Below, one piece after another: positions 48,241-60,952 of a DNA stretch of 64,000 bases. Within the stretch, counting starts at the first letter, position 1. Each line of letters starts with the position of its first letter. The stretch spans positions 88,300,925 to 88,364,924 of the forward strand of contig CM038225.1 in assembly GCA_021442155.1 (NCBI GenBank), read 5' to 3'. The notes under the pieces were generated by a model. That model was not told where the DNA came from, did no database searches, and saw only the letters and a list, made by a program, of their open reading frames with translations. The DNA is from Cymbidium sinense. Its lineage: Eukaryota > Streptophyta > Magnoliopsida > Asparagales > Orchidaceae. A program made the translations under genes and the position numbers.

Positions 48241-49639
48241 TGCTAATTCAAATGCATGCAAACATATACATAGAACATAAGAATAAAAATCAATTCCCAT
48301 CTTTTAATTACAAATAAATGAACATTTCATTACACATTTACAATAACCATTGATTTATGTTTTATAATTTGATTCATAATTAACTTATAGTTTCAAAATA
48401 GTTTAAGATTTATTAGTGATAAGAGCCACACCATATAATAGCATTTATCTAACTCATATAATTTAACTACAATCATATTCTTTAAATTTTCCTTTATAAA
48501 TATGAATACATGAATCAAATGACATACATATTTATGATAATTGAAAAGAAGTAATTAAATATCACCACATAACATACTTGATTTCGTCAAATTCTAAGGA
48601 CAATCAAGTTAAAAAAAACATCCATTAAGCCTAATCAAAGCTTCTTTAAGGTCTAATTTTAATGTTCAAGTTATTAAGACTTAAAGAGAAGAAATGGTAC
48701 TTAGGATTTAATCCATCCCATATTGGTTATTTAATATGTTGAAAGAAAGAAATTAATATATGTTTTATAATTCAATTAGGTTCAATCCATATATTAAATC
48801 TATTTTATTACCCTTCCTAATCTTCTTTAACTTAATTAACCACTTAATCATGAGCCTTCAGTGATATGCTTTGGGAAAATAAAATTAGCAATGCACCTAA
48901 AGAGATCTAATGCAATTAGGCTCATGCTTAGGAGTAAATTCAACTAAAGAAGTAAAATATTTAAGCTAATTACTCTTATGGTTTCCCACACCAATGAGAA
49001 AATCATAATTTTTTTAATGACTTTATGTTATCAAATACATAAAGGGATTAATGGGTTGGCACTTGAATTATTTAAGTTGATTTCATTTGAATTTAATTAT
49101 TAATTTCTTTAATTTATCCTTAATTACAAAACATGTTAATTAAATTCATTAAGGGAATACATTTGGAACTAATTAGGAGAGGGGTCCTATTTAATTTCCA
49201 TGTTGTCGACACTACTTACATTAATTAATTAATTCTGATTACTTAAATTAATTGTTCATTTATTTTAATAATTATTACATTATTTAAAGAGAGCAATTAA
49301 GATTTAAAAATTGGAATTTCCGAAACAACATGACATATAATTCCAAGAAAAATATGGGAGGCAGAGACATCCCTCAAAATCAACATGTCAAATTTGAAAT
49401 TAATTAGCCAAGTAATTTAGCCTTAATTAAGGTAATTAGCCTAAGCTTCAAACTTTAATTAAGCATTATTCATTAGACATTAATTGGGATTTTATTTATT
49501 TATTAATTCTTCTCTCTCTAAGCTTTTTAAAATGGGCTTATTTCCATTTTTTTGGATTTTGTTATAATTAGTTATGATTTTTCAAAGTTCTTGCTATTTA
49601 AATTAAATTTTTAAGAATAATTATTCATTTTAAACTATC

Positions 49640-49777
49640 GGCGCCACGAGAAAGCTGACGTGGCAGTGCTTTCCATGTGACACCATGACATTGGCTATTT
49701 AAAATGTTTGATGTGGCTACTGACTCAGTGGCAACAGACGTTGTTTCGTCCTGACCATTTGATCTTAGATCAAATGG
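49640..49777 (+). promoter_or_regulatory. ACGT block and near-palindrome (in F)
   Basis: The island has GACGTGGCAGTGCTTTCC. It is followed by CCATTTGATC (49755-49764), three bases, and GATCAAATGG (49768-49777), a perfect 10-bp dyad that is decayed in the other units. Confidence 0.45.
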
Positions 49778-50798
49778 CCAAGATTAATCCTGATTACAAA
49801 AGGACTAAATCAAGATTTCAAGCATGATTAATCATGAATGTCCATTCTAATCATGTGGAATGGATAGCCGGTGATTCGTTGTCCTACGAGTGCTGGAACA
49901 CGAACATCGTCTACCTTCCATCGCTCAATCTGAGCTTGCCGAAGCTCATTTGACTGTGAAATCAGCTCCAAAATGATCGGAGAGATCTAAAGAAATTCTA
50001 GACTGAAAATTGCATGAAAACATAATTCATTTCACAAAAGACCAACACTTAGAGGCTAATCTTTGGATGTTAGATTTTTACCTCACAAGAGCTAAAGACT
50101 GACAGTCCATTGACAGAGGTAGCTTCATCTTGAAGAGATGAAGCCTTGTTGAGAAGATCTCAAGATGCTTCCCCATCGATCGATCTGTGGACCAAACACT
50201 AAGGATGCCTTCCGTTGGTCGAATTGATTGGGAATCAATTCATTTTGGGTTTCCATAGTGTGATAAGTTGTGGGGAAAGTTAATTTGGCTTTGGTGGAAA
50301 TTTGGTGAGTTTTGATGGATGAGGCTCTTAGGTTTGAAGGGAGCTTGGTCTCGCTGGCAATGTGGTGCATGTGGAGCTCAGGGAATGCTCTGAGGAAGGT
50401 GTCTGCTGAGTTTGAATTGATGGGGAGGAGTATACTCTCTTCCCAACTGAACCAAGGGCTGAGATTGGCTTAGCCTTTGGTAATCATCTGGCTGGAGTGG
50501 GTGGATGGAGGTGGCAGGGGATTGCTGAGGTGGATGTGTGTGTGAGGTTGATGGAGTATAATGGGCTATCATAGAGTGTACACTCTTCATTAGGTGGACC
50601 AATGGTTTCCCATGGGTGAGCTCACCCCTATTGGCCAAAGGCTGAACCCAATAACCTTGAGTTAGGTTGGGTCTGTGGTCCCCTATCCAAGAAAGGCTAA
50701 AGGTGGCTGCCAAGGGGTGAGGAGTTGAAGAACCCATCCAAATGTCAATTTTTCCCCATTTGGAGAGCTTGGTTCAGTGGGTTTGACATAACCCGGGT

Positions 50799-50837
50799 TC
50801 ACCATGGGTTGGGCCCACTTGGGCAGGCCCATGGTGA
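50799..50837 (+). other. 10-bp inverted repeat in F
   Basis: TCACCATGGG and CCCATGGTGA around a 19-base loop. It corresponds to the 13-bp dyad of G1 at 22921-22965. Confidence 0.65.
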
Positions 50838-52090
50838 CTTAAGGATGAGTCATGCCAAATGTGATTAGGTTTGGCTCAATTTGACTCATGTAGGTCAAAT
50901 GGGTCATGTTGGGCTAAGTTGACTATTTTGACCAAATTAGGTCAAAGTGGGAGTTTGGTTAAGTTTAATTGGTCATTTGGAATGAATTAGTGCAATTGGT
51001 TTGGTTTGATTTGAGTTATATTTTGATTTGGTTCATATAGTTTCATTTGGGTTAAGTGGGTCATGTTAACCAATTTGACCAAATTGGTGAAATTGGCTAG
51101 AGCATGAGTTAGGTCTATGTTCAATTGGTCATTTGTAATTGATTGGAAGAGTTCTTTTGAATTGATTTGAATTTTGGAGTGATTTAGTTCAATTTGACCC
51201 TTTAGGTCAATTTGGGCTAAGTAGGCCAATTGAGTTGAGTTGACCAAATTCGATCTAATTGAAAGTTGGATCATGTTTAATATTTGATAGGTGATTTAGT
51301 AGAAGTATTGGTTTCAACCAATTTAGTTTAGGATTTAATTTGGTTCAATTTGGCCCTTTAGGTGAAATTGGGTCAACTTGGGTTAAGAGGCCTAATTGAT
51401 TTGGTTAGGTTCACTTAGTGGTTGAGTCATGTTCAATACCCAATTTGTGGTTGGTGAGTCACTGATTGCAATTAATTTGGCTTAGAACATGATTTGGTCC
51501 AATTTGGCCTTTCAGATCACTTTGGGTCAACTTAGGTTAAGGGGCCAAATTGGTTTATTTAGGTCCAATTAATTGTAGTGGAATGTCCAATAATTACCTA
51601 CAAGCATCAATGAAGAGATTGTATTCCTTGATTTGATCCAATGGGGGTTTGATTGAAGTTTGGCCTAATTAGACCTTTTAGGTCACTTTGGGTTAAGTGA
51701 TTTAGTCAAGTTAATTTGGACCAATTGAGGCTATAGATGGTTGGAGTATGTTCAATGATGAATTTGAAGTTGATTGGTGGCTTTGACTACAATTGATTTG
51801 GGTTTGAATCTTTTAGGTCAAATGGGATAACTTAGGTTACTTAAATCAAATTGGTTTAGTTTCCTTGATTGCAAGTGTTTGAATAGTTTGAATTGATCCA
51901 TTGGATAATTAGAACAATTGAGAGAGTCGAATTGAGTTTGGTTTGCTTGGGTTGGTTTGAATGGAGTTATAGAATTAAAGTGGGTTAACTTGAGTTAAGA
52001 AGCCAAATTTGATTGAAGCTTGGATTGGAAATCAAATTCAATCATAGTTAATTGATTGGCTTGAGGTTGACATTTTAGTCATTTGGTTTA
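50838..52090 (+). repeat. F tract of GGTCAA / TTGACC motifs
   Basis: Counterpart of the tracts in G1, G2 and G3, with the same phrases (TTTAGGTCA, TTGGGTCAACTT). Confidence 0.65.
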
Positions 52091-52563
52091 GGTTTAAAAT
52101 GATTGATGGGTATGAGTGTCAGTTTAGGCCTTAAGGTAGGTGAAGCCTACATGTCCTAAGGTAGACTCTAGACCTAAGGTTATGCCCTACAAGTCTCTAA
52201 GCCTAGGTTTAGTGTTCTGTTAATCACTAGAAGTATCCTAGCACTAAAGAAACCTAAGTGTCTCGAAGAATCCTAGACCTAAAATTGAAATGAACAATCC
52301 TCACTCCAAAAGTGAGGTCAACAATACCTTTATCAAGCACTGCCTCATCTTACTTCGATACTTATTATCACTATCATTCTTTAATTACACCTCTTGAGAT
52401 TTTCTAGATGTATGATCATGCTTGAAAGATCATATGATCAATGGCATTCCACTGCTTGTACCAACCATAAATGAGTTTTTAATATTTTAACCATTTTTAT
52501 TATTTCATTATTCATGCATAATATTATATTTATATATAATTATTTAAATACTCGATAAATTAT

Positions 52564-52567
<4 letters not shown>

Positions 52568-52611
<44 letters not shown>
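52568..52611. repeat. (TA)n microsatellite
   Basis: About 44 bases of alternating T and A inside E copy 2. Confidence 0.95.
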
Positions 52612-52615
<4 letters not shown>

Positions 52616-53645
52616 TGTTTTTTCTAAAAATTTTAATTATATAAATATTGCACAAGCATGGTCAGTACCTTCCATATTCCTTTTGGTTTATTTAATTTTA
52701 GAAATGTAAATAAATCTGAGTTACCCAAGTTTGAATAATTAAAAATGTTATAATAATTGATAAAATTTAAGTATGCTTTGTCATGCCTTCTCACACCTTT
52801 TTCATCATTTTAAAATTTGAAAAAATAATTTACATATTACTTGTACCCCTTCAAAATCTCATTTGTGTTATACATTTATCCATAACTTGACAAATCCATC
52901 CATCTAGTGAACTACATGCATTACATGAACAGACATAATATTAGAGGTAATTAAGTCCACGAACATTCTTTCCACCCCATGAAGTTTCATTATGTGCAAT
53001 AGAAGGTCTTAGGAGTAGTATACCACCCTTCATTTTAGTAAGCCCATTAATTGAACACCTAAGTCATTATTTCCCATTCATTTCAATTATTATGCATATC
53101 ACAAACACCATTTACACGTATAGACTTCAATGTCTTTGAATAATCATGGGTATATCATTAGTTACATATCAACACATTCACTATATGTTTTCATTCATTG
53201 GATTTCCTTTTAATCTTCTCCTTTGTATTTGGTGCATTACAAGAACACTTTTCATGCACATTCTCATGACTCCTATGAATCATAAAATGTCAAAATTTTG
53301 CATCCTTATCATATGCATTTATATTATGATATAGCAACATTCATGACTTTAGAAGGTCATGACCACGTTATGATAACAATATTATTAAAAATTTTATGCA
53401 TGTACTCATTTTCATTTATTTTTAATATTAATATTAATATTTCCTTTTAAAAATGTTAATATATTTATTATTATTTTTAAAAATATTTTACATATTATAT
53501 TGTGAAGGACATAAGTATAGTGATACATCTTTTAAATATATATTTAGATGGAATAAGAATACTAATGCCAACATAACTACTACTATTTGCAATATAACCA
53601 CTATGATGTTCATGACCATCACTATGTATAGTCTACATGAGTATC

Positions 53646-55489
53646 TTTTTCCTCAACAATACATACAACTCCATTTCATTCAAATTCATTATTTCCACAA
53701 ACATTGTATATATAACCATCTAAGTATCATCATTCTATCTATCAGTTGCTTGTTAATCACACATACACACACACACACACACACTCTCTCTCTCTTAACT
53801 CTTCTTTTGATCTATTCTTGGTTGGTGCAAACATTTACCTGCTTGGATTACCCAATTCCTTTATAAGGCTTTGGCCAATTTTTGCCAAAATAATATGTAT
53901 ATAGTAATAAATAAATAAATATATTGCACAAGTTTATAATGGCTTTAGAATTTCATATGTAATAATAATTGATTGGATTTAGAAAAAAGGTCACAAATAC
54001 TTTATTTGTTGTGAATGTTTATTAAAAATAATTTAGAAATTAAGCTATTATCATCAAATAAAATCTATTAAAAATTCAAATGTATTCTTTAACCATGCTT
54101 CTTTTGCTTGTTTAATCTTTTTTTAATGATCACCTTCCCAATTCGTTAGGGCATGCATCTCATTAACTACCCACTTGATGTGACACACAATTGCACTATT
54201 TATCAAGCTCTTTCATATCCCCTATTCTGCATTATCAATCTTCTCCAAGCTTGTCAAACAACCCTAACAATCACACTATTCTGCACCTCTTCTTAATGAT
54301 CCAATCACTCGCTAAAATAGCATATCATGTGGATCAAGTAAATAGACCTAAATAACCAATTACATGAACCCAAGCAATAGCTCATGAAAGCGCTTAAAAT
54401 AGAACCTAACCAAGGAACATCACATAGCCCAATTGAAATATATAATTAAATTATAATAAAATAATAAGAGCTTAGTAAAGAAGTTGAAATTTTTGACTTT
54501 GGAAAAAATTATAAGCTAACCATTATTAAAATAATGAAAGATAAAATGATTTGATGAAGGTGGTTGCCACTTTCCACAATTAATGGCCAAAAATCCCTTT
54601 TCTTTCCAAAATTTCTTTCTTTTTTGAATGATAGTTATTATAACCCTATAAATAATGCTAGTTTGTAATAATAATTTTATCTTTGGAATGATTAAATTTC
54701 TTTGGAATATATGGTGGCCTAACTTGACCCTTTTTGGGTGGGATTGATTAATTATCTTGTAAGTGCTCTCTAATCCATTCAAAATATCTCCTTAATCTCT
54801 CTTATATTTTTAATAAATTATTTGGCTAGCCATGTACCACCCAAGCCATCAAATCCACTCCAAATCCCTTTCTTATAGATCATAGCTTAAATTAGGTAGA
54901 TAACTACCTTTTTTTACTCTCCCCACCATTAAAATCTCTTAAACATCACCAAACTTTATCAAATGATACAAAATATAACTTTAAATCTTAAAATAACTCT
55001 ACCAATATTTTTCTTTATTTAGATAATATCACTATATTTCTAAAAGATAAATTTTAGATTAGCCCAAATTGGTCTAATCTAGACTAGTTTGGTCTTCTTT
55101 CTATAGAACCTTTATAACCACAATACCATCCAATCGTGTATATTTGATCAAAAATTAAGAACCAAAATAATTTTGTATCATAAATTTTTAACATTCACAC
55201 CACTTAGAAATCATTTTCTAAAGTTATTTTTCAAATTAACCAGAACTAGATAAGCTGTACTAGTTTTGACATTCAATCCAACAAACACCAACAAAACCTT
55301 AGCTTTCCATCATAAACTTTAGATCACCATTAAAGATATTAAAACAAGCCCCCTATATATATTTTTTTATTATTAATACCACCAAAGGTCTCTCACATCC
55401 ATTACTCACCAAGCTTCTTCACTTCTCTTTTGTTTGAACTCATGCCAACTTCATTGCAAGTCATTAGTTACCCCGTAGATCTTTTCATT
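53646..55489. other. Spacer between E copies 2 and 3, no gene seen
   Basis: AT-rich. It contains a (CA)n(CT)n run at about 53761-53797. A short - frame at 54516-54782 has no recognisable family. If E copies 2 and 3 are LTRs, this 1.8 kb would be a short internal region, but I saw no primer site or polypurine tract. Confidence 0.4.
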
Positions 55490-55646
55490 ATCTACTACTT
55501 AACTAATTTCCACAAATTACTTTTAATGTTCTATGGTTTAGCCCTCGATCATGCACCTCAATATTGTCTTCTCTATCATATGTGTACTTTATCAAGCATT
55601 GGTGTATCTCACTTGCTATTTAATGTTACTATCATGCTTAATTTGT

Positions 55647-55711
<65 letters not shown>

Positions 55712-56970
55712 AGTTTGAAGGATCAAGGTAGTCAATATACCTCTAATTCTTGCACCAATGGTAAATGAGTTTTCTATAATTATTAACATCTCTAGGTGAT
55801 GAAGCCAAGGCTTTTGATCGAGTGGTTATACCTTAAGATTTAATTTTATTATTCTTTTCATAAATTTTATATTTATATAAAATTGTTTAAGTACTCAATA
55901 AAGTATCAAAAAATACATATTCATACTTTTTTCTTTAAAAAATATAGATGAAATATAAATATTATAGGTGGATAGTTAATGCTTCCCATATTAATTTTTG
56001 GTTTATTTAAAATTGTTAGAATTTTAAGAAAATTTGAATCACCTTATTTTTATTATTATAAAATAATAAAATAATTCATAAAATATAAGTAATGCATTAT
56101 CATGCATTTTTTCATTATCTTTAAATTTTTTTTTAAAAAAAATTGGGAATTGCTTACATGCTCCAAATTCTTTTTTGTGTTCACATAAATCAATGACCTA
56201 GAAAATCCATCCAACTACTGAAGTTCATTTCAAGAAAATGCATAATCTTAGACATTAATAAGTCCAAAAGCATTCATTTTAGCCCATGGACATTTTATTA
56301 TGTGCAATATATGGTCTTAATGAGTGGTATTCCATCCTTTATTCTACTAAGGCCCATTAAGTCAATGCTAGTAATTATGAATAGATCATTTCATTTGTTA
56401 TTCACATAACAAACACCTTCACATATTATATACTCAATGCATACACACTTTGATTTCTTTGAATAACCATGGGTACATCACCCATTCACTTGTTTAATAT
56501 CACACATTCACCATATGTTTGAATTTATTAGCATTCCTTATGATCTTCTCCTTTGTATCTTACTGCATTGCATGCACACCCTCATGCATCTTATCAATCA
56601 TAAATCTTCAAAATTTACAACTTGTATCTTATGCATTTATATAATATAATAACCACATTCATGACTTTGGAAGGTCATGTCAAACTCACAGTAGGAATAA
56701 TGTTCAAAATTCCATGTTCTTTCTTTTCTTTAAATTTTAATATTAGTATCTTATTTCTTTTATAATTTTTAATATGACTTTATTAATATATTTTCAAAGT
56801 CCTTATATATTATCTTTTAAAATACATAAGAATATGGATAAATTTATGAAAAATATTTTTATAATGGTATAAGAATACTAATGCCAACATGACTACTACT
56901 ATTACGGCCATGACCACCTTGATGATCATGGCCACAATGACTAGTAAAGCCTCTACAACACCCACCACTA
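55490..56970 (+). repeat. E repeat, copy 3
   Basis: Continuous partner of copy 2, including the site that F hit there. It carries a (TA)n run at about 55650-55709. Its right end is unclear and lies close to the start of element C. Confidence 0.6.
55650..55709. repeat. (TA)n microsatellite
   Basis: About 60 bases of alternating T and A in E copy 3, at a different point from the run in copy 2. Confidence 0.95.
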
Positions 56971-57004
56971 TTATCAACACTAATACCCATATCACACTTG
57001 TAGC

Positions 57005-57562
57005 TGATGTAGAACATTATGAGGATCAACAAATTAGAGCTCAAGACCCATTTACAAGATCTCAAGCTAAAGCCCAAGAAAATTTAAGAAAGAAGAAGAC
57101 TTAGCCCATTAGCTGCTATAAGGCCCATTTTATGATTTCATCTTTTTATTTATGTAATTTTAATTTTCTTCTAGAAACTCCATGTTTGAAATTTTGTATT
57201 TAAAAATTTAAAGCATGACATGTGAGTTGGTTGAATCCAAATAAAATAATAACATGTGAAATGGGTGGATGGCATAAAATAATGAGGCAATTTAATGCTT
57301 CACATTAATGTGGCCACCCACCTTTCCCTCCATATTTTGAATTCTTTTCTTTTGAAAGATGCTTGTAATGGCTATAAATAGCCTCTTATTAGAATGAAGG
57401 AGATCTATTCAATTACAAATTTTGAGTTATTCTGGTTTGAGAGCTTGGTGGCCAAACCTTGGCAATCCTTGGTGGGAGTGCTAGTTATCCAACATATCTT
57501 CTTCCTTCACCTCACCCAAGTTCTCTCAATCTCATCAAAAGAAAGAATGCCCACCTCCATCA
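57005..57562 (+). repeat. Element C 5' LTR
   Basis: 558 bp, TGATGTAG...CCATCA. Its first 100 bases encode the pol C-terminal tail (DPFTRSQAKAQENLRKKKT, stop at about 57104), as in the 3' LTR. Confidence 0.85.
57373..57380 (+). promoter_or_regulatory. TATA box of element C
   Basis: TATAAATA in GGCTATAAATAGCC, itself a short palindrome. It is repeated in the 3' LTR at 63316-63323. Confidence 0.65.
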
Positions 57563-57565
57563 AAT

Positions 57566-57583
57566 TTGGTATAAGAGCGAAGC
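57566..57583 (+). other. Element C primer-binding site (initiator tRNA-Met)
   Basis: TTGGTATAAGAGC, one mismatch from TTGGTATCAGAGC, starts three bases after the LTR. Confidence 0.8.
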
Positions 57584-58299
57584 TGGAAGGAGCAAATTTG
57601 GTCAAAAGTTTGCTTCAATAAAGGGAGCAACTCAAGTGTTGGACTTGTCTTCAAACTTGTGAGTTTTTCTTGGACTTGTGAGGTTAATTAATTTTCTTTT
57701 ATGTGATAGTTTAAAAGCATATTAGTAGCTTGGAAAGATATATATTGCTTGCAAGTTTATGGTGATAGCATAAAATTTCAATTAGTAAGCTCCATTATAT
57801 ATTTTAGCCATTTTCCAATTGTGAATGATCCCTCCCCCCCTCCAAAAGAAAAAAAATTAAGAGACCTTAGTGAGGTAGTAGTTCATCACCTAAAGCAACC
57901 TAGTCATAAATCAAAATCTAATTACTTTTTATTATCTTTGTTATTATTTATATGGTTAATTTTAGAAGTTTCTTTGATTAACTTATGATAACTTGCTTTA
58001 AAAGAAAAAAAGAAGCTTGATAAATTTGAGCATTTTTATTTCATTGCATTAATATATATATGCATGCATAATAATATAATTGTGTTAAACTTGGTAATTT
58101 TAGAAGCTAAATAGAACTTTATCAAAAAGACCTAAACTGTCTAAGGAGAGCTTGGGATTTAAGTGGTCTTACCCTCCTCACCTAGAAGTTCTCTTAGCTA
58201 AAATTTTACTTTGATTGCACAATTATATTATACTTATTTATTATTTTTTTTCATTTTTTCATTGGTCCCTTTTCAAATATTTTTTTTCCTTAAAAAAAA
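57584..58299 (+). other. Element C untranslated leader
   Basis: AT-rich, with a C-rich run at 57834-57841. Short frames only; no gene. Confidence 0.5.
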
Positions 58300-59340
58300 A
58301 TCTCATAGCACTAAAATCTATCTCTCAAGATCAAGTTAAAAATTTGACTAGATTAGTTGATGCCTTAGATCTTATGATCCATGACAATGAATTAAAATTC
58401 AACAAATATTAGAAGAAAGTAATAATCAAAAGCAAGAACTTAAACAACAAATGCAAACTCTTATAGCTCATCTACAGAATAATAGAGTACCAACTCCTCC
58501 AATACCTACTCAAACTTTGCCAATAGGAATAGATGAAGAAGATTCATATCAAACCATAGAGAAAATCAACCACTTAGAAGACAATCAATTGCTAGAAATG
58601 GTGGAAGGGGAGAAAATTATTTTAAGACTATAGAAGACTCTAATGATCCATCTCAAGAGTTAAAGTAGAAGCCCCAACTTATGATGGTATACATGATCCC
58701 AAATAAATTTCTCGATTGGTTAGTTCAAATGGATGACTTCTTTGATTGGTATAAAATGGATGATTACCAAAGGGTTACTTTTGCTAAAATGAAATTGATA
58801 GGACATGCTAAAATTTATTGGACAAATACTTTAGCTAAAGAACAAAGATTAGGAAGGACAAACCTCACTTGGATAGAAATGAAAGAAATGTTAAGAGCAA
58901 AGTAATCTAGGCATCATGATAAGAAGCTACATAGTCAATTATTAACTTTGAGATAAGGTAATTATCTTGTAACTGAATACTTGAACACTTTTGAAGATCT
59001 AGTTTCTAGAATTGATTGTGCTGATAATGATTGACAATTAGCAATAAATTTGTTATTGGACTTGGCTAACATTAGAAATGAAGTTGAATTATTTGACCCA
59101 CAATCTTTTAGAGGAAGCATTTCATTATGCATTATTGGTTGAACAACAAAAGAAATCCACCCTCCTCTAAAATTAAAAGTCAAGTACCTTCCATTTCATC
59201 CCATAGATCTATGTATTACCCATCCAAATGGCCAACCCTTTGCCTAAAACTTCAATTGAAGGGATCTCTAAGAACATTAGGAAGTAATATGTTTTAAATG
59301 TCATAAAAAAGGTCATATGCAAAATCAATGTAAAGCTCAA
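58300..59340 (+). pseudogene. gag: Element C gag (broken)
   Basis: The N-terminal helix (SQDQVKNLTRLVDALDLM) is at about 58323. A Retrotrans_gag-type domain at 58681-58905 has FLDWLVQMDDFFDWYKMDDY and IYWTNTLAKEQR. The zinc knuckle CFKCHKKGHMQNQC (59290-59331) is an intact C-x2-C-x4-H-x4-C. Stops at about 58410, 58632 and 58903 and frameshifts between 58906 and 59280 break the gene. The nucleocapsid reading runs straight on into the protease frame. Confidence 0.8.
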
Positions 59341-60150
59341 ATCTTATTTTTAGAAGAAGTTGAAAATCCAATAGATGATAATCTAGAAGAAGTTTATGAT
59401 GACACCCCATTATCTGATGAAGAATTGAAATTAACTGATGACCCTCATGTTAATGTGATGAGATGTCTTACTGTAATAAAAAATGAGGCAAAAGATTGGA
59501 GGAGAAAGAACATTTTTAGCATGTATGTTTTGTGTAATGAAAAGAGATGTAGGTTAGTTATAGATGGAGGGAGTGCTATGAATGTCATTTCAACACATAC
59601 CTTAACTCGAGCCAACCTAAAATCTAAACCTCACCTTGAACCATTTCATGTTAGCTAGGTAAATCATACATCTCTTCCCATCACCAATCGGTGTTTAGTT
59701 CCTACTAAAATGGGAAGCTATGAGGATCAAATTTGGTGTGATGTTCTCCTATGGACATTGCTCATATTCTCTTGGACCTTGGCTATATGATATGAATGTT
59801 ATTCACTATGGTAGGGAAAATACTATTTATGTTTTTAAACATAATAATAAGACTATTAAACTCCTACCAATAAAGCCAAGAAAAACACCCTCCATAACAC
59901 CACACAAAATAACTTCGACTTGCAACTAAGCCTATTGAAGAAAAATACCAAACTTCAATTAATTATCATAGAAAATCCTACTATTAGGCTAACACTATCA
60001 CTGATTCTTACTTTTAAAACACCTACTCTTTCTCCTTTGACCCCAAAAATAGAAATAATAGGTTTTAGCGCTTTACGAAAAGAATTTTTTGATCCATTTC
60101 TTCTTCACATATTACATATAAAAGAAGTCATACCAGACTCTAATGAGACT
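59341..60150 (+). pseudogene. Element C protease (broken)
   Basis: The frame 59317-59658 carries CRLVIDGGSAMNVISTHTLT with the active-site triplet DGG at 59563-59571, intact. A stop at 59656 and shifts at about 59700-59930 separate it from the region that leads to RT. NVIHYGRENTIYVFKH (about 59795) marks the segment between protease and RT in this group. Confidence 0.75.
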
Positions 60151-60952
60151 CACATACCTGCTGTGGTCTCTTCTCTTCTTTCTGATTTTAACGATATTGC
60201 ACCTGATGAGCTTCCTGATGAGCTACCTCCTCTAAGAGACATTCAACATGCTATTGAGTTCTTACCCGGTTCTCAACTTCCTAATCTTCCACATTATATG
60301 AACCCTAGCATGTTGAGATTAAAAGACAAGTTGAGAATTATTAAGAAAGGGTTTTATTCAAGAGATTCTTAGCCCTGGTCCCCAAAGATTATTAACTCCA
60401 AAGAAAGATGGAACATGGCAAATGTGTGTTGATAATGAGCAATAAATAAAATTACTATCAAATATAGGTTTCTATTCCCCATTAGATGATATGTTAGATT
60501 TAATCTAGAGCAAATTTTTTTCAAAGATTGATCTAAAAGTGGATATCATCAAATTGATTATATTAGAGATGAGTGGAAGATGGCTTTTAAGACCCTGATG
60601 GACTTTATGAATGGCTTGTCATGCCCTTTGGACTTTCAAATGCTGCACATTTATGAGATTAATGAATGTCTTAAACCATATATAGGTAAATTTTTGGTGG
60701 TGTATTTTGATGATATTCTGATTTTAGTCCAAGTAAAATGAACATCTAAAAACCTACAAAAAGTCTTTGAACTACTTAGACAAGAGAATTATACATTAAT
60801 TTAAAAAAGTGTTTCTTTTGCAAGTCGAGGTAATCTTTTAGGCTTTATTATATCCACTACTGAAAACGATCCTTCTAAAGTGAAAGCAATCTTAGATTGG
60901 CCACCACCTAAAAGTTTTAAGTTAGAAGCTTCCATGGTTTAGCCACTTTTGT
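60151..60952 (+). pseudogene. Element C reverse transcriptase (broken)
   Basis: Starts with ELPPLRDIQHAIEFLPGS (about 60215-60270). A stop at 60370 and several shifts follow. FSKIDLK (about 60520) and the catalytic YFDD (60703-60714) are intact, then DILI. The thumb reaches about 60950 (ILDWPPPKSFK at about 60890). Confidence 0.8.

Larger units (their letters stand above)
45563..52323 (+). mobile_element. Unit F of the G family
   Basis: A TGTGGTG...GGTCAACA unit of 6,761 bp with perfect target-site duplications ATACC (45558-45562 and 52324-52328), inserted in an E repeat. Copy 3 of E supplies an empty site. It has the same internal order as G1 and G2: left block, two modules (47888-48240), AT-rich block (about 48380-49640), ACGT block, GTATACTCTC region, GGTCAA tract and right-end hairpin. 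It has no terminal direct repeats, no long ORF and no pol similarity. It shares the left-end variant with G1. Confidence 0.85.
45470..53645 (+). repeat. E repeat, copy 2, split by unit F
   Basis: 45470-45562 and 52324-53645 together match copy 3 (about 55490-56970). Left of F: ACCACTTAACTAATTTTC and TAGCCCTAGCTTATGCACC. Right of F: TTTATCAAGCACTG, then CCATGAAGTTTCATTATGTG, GAATAATCATGGGTATATCA, CATGACTTTAGAAGGTCATG and AATACTAATGCCAACAT. Copy 3 has the uninterrupted site (GTGTACTTTATCAAGC). E may be an LTR of an old element, but I could not find its ends. Confidence 0.6.

Noticed and set aside
50125..51274. Three - strand frames of 81-119 residues in F
   Set aside because: They are chance frames over the GTATACTC region and the TTGACC tract. 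The sister units break them.
45563..52323. Helitron, because of the hairpin near the right end
   Set aside because: There is a 5-bp target duplication and a TCAACA end, not a CTRR end at an A/T target without duplication.
45563..52323. DNA transposon with short TGT inverted ends (Ginger-like)
   Set aside because: The TSD is 5 bp rather than 4, no transposase is visible, and TG...CA with 5 bp fits an LTR better. Not fully excluded.
53453..53866. 137-residue + frame rich in hydrophobic residues and His-Thr repeats
   Set aside because: AT-rich sequence plus a (CA)n run. Copy 3 of repeat E does not keep the frame.
55430..55768. 112-residue + frame with an Ile-Tyr run
   Set aside because: It also crosses a (TA)n tract inside repeat E, and the rest has no recognisable family.
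56889..57104. A 71-residue Thr-rich gene
   Set aside because: The first half is repeat E sequence and the second half is the pol tail encoded by the C LTR. The join is accidental.
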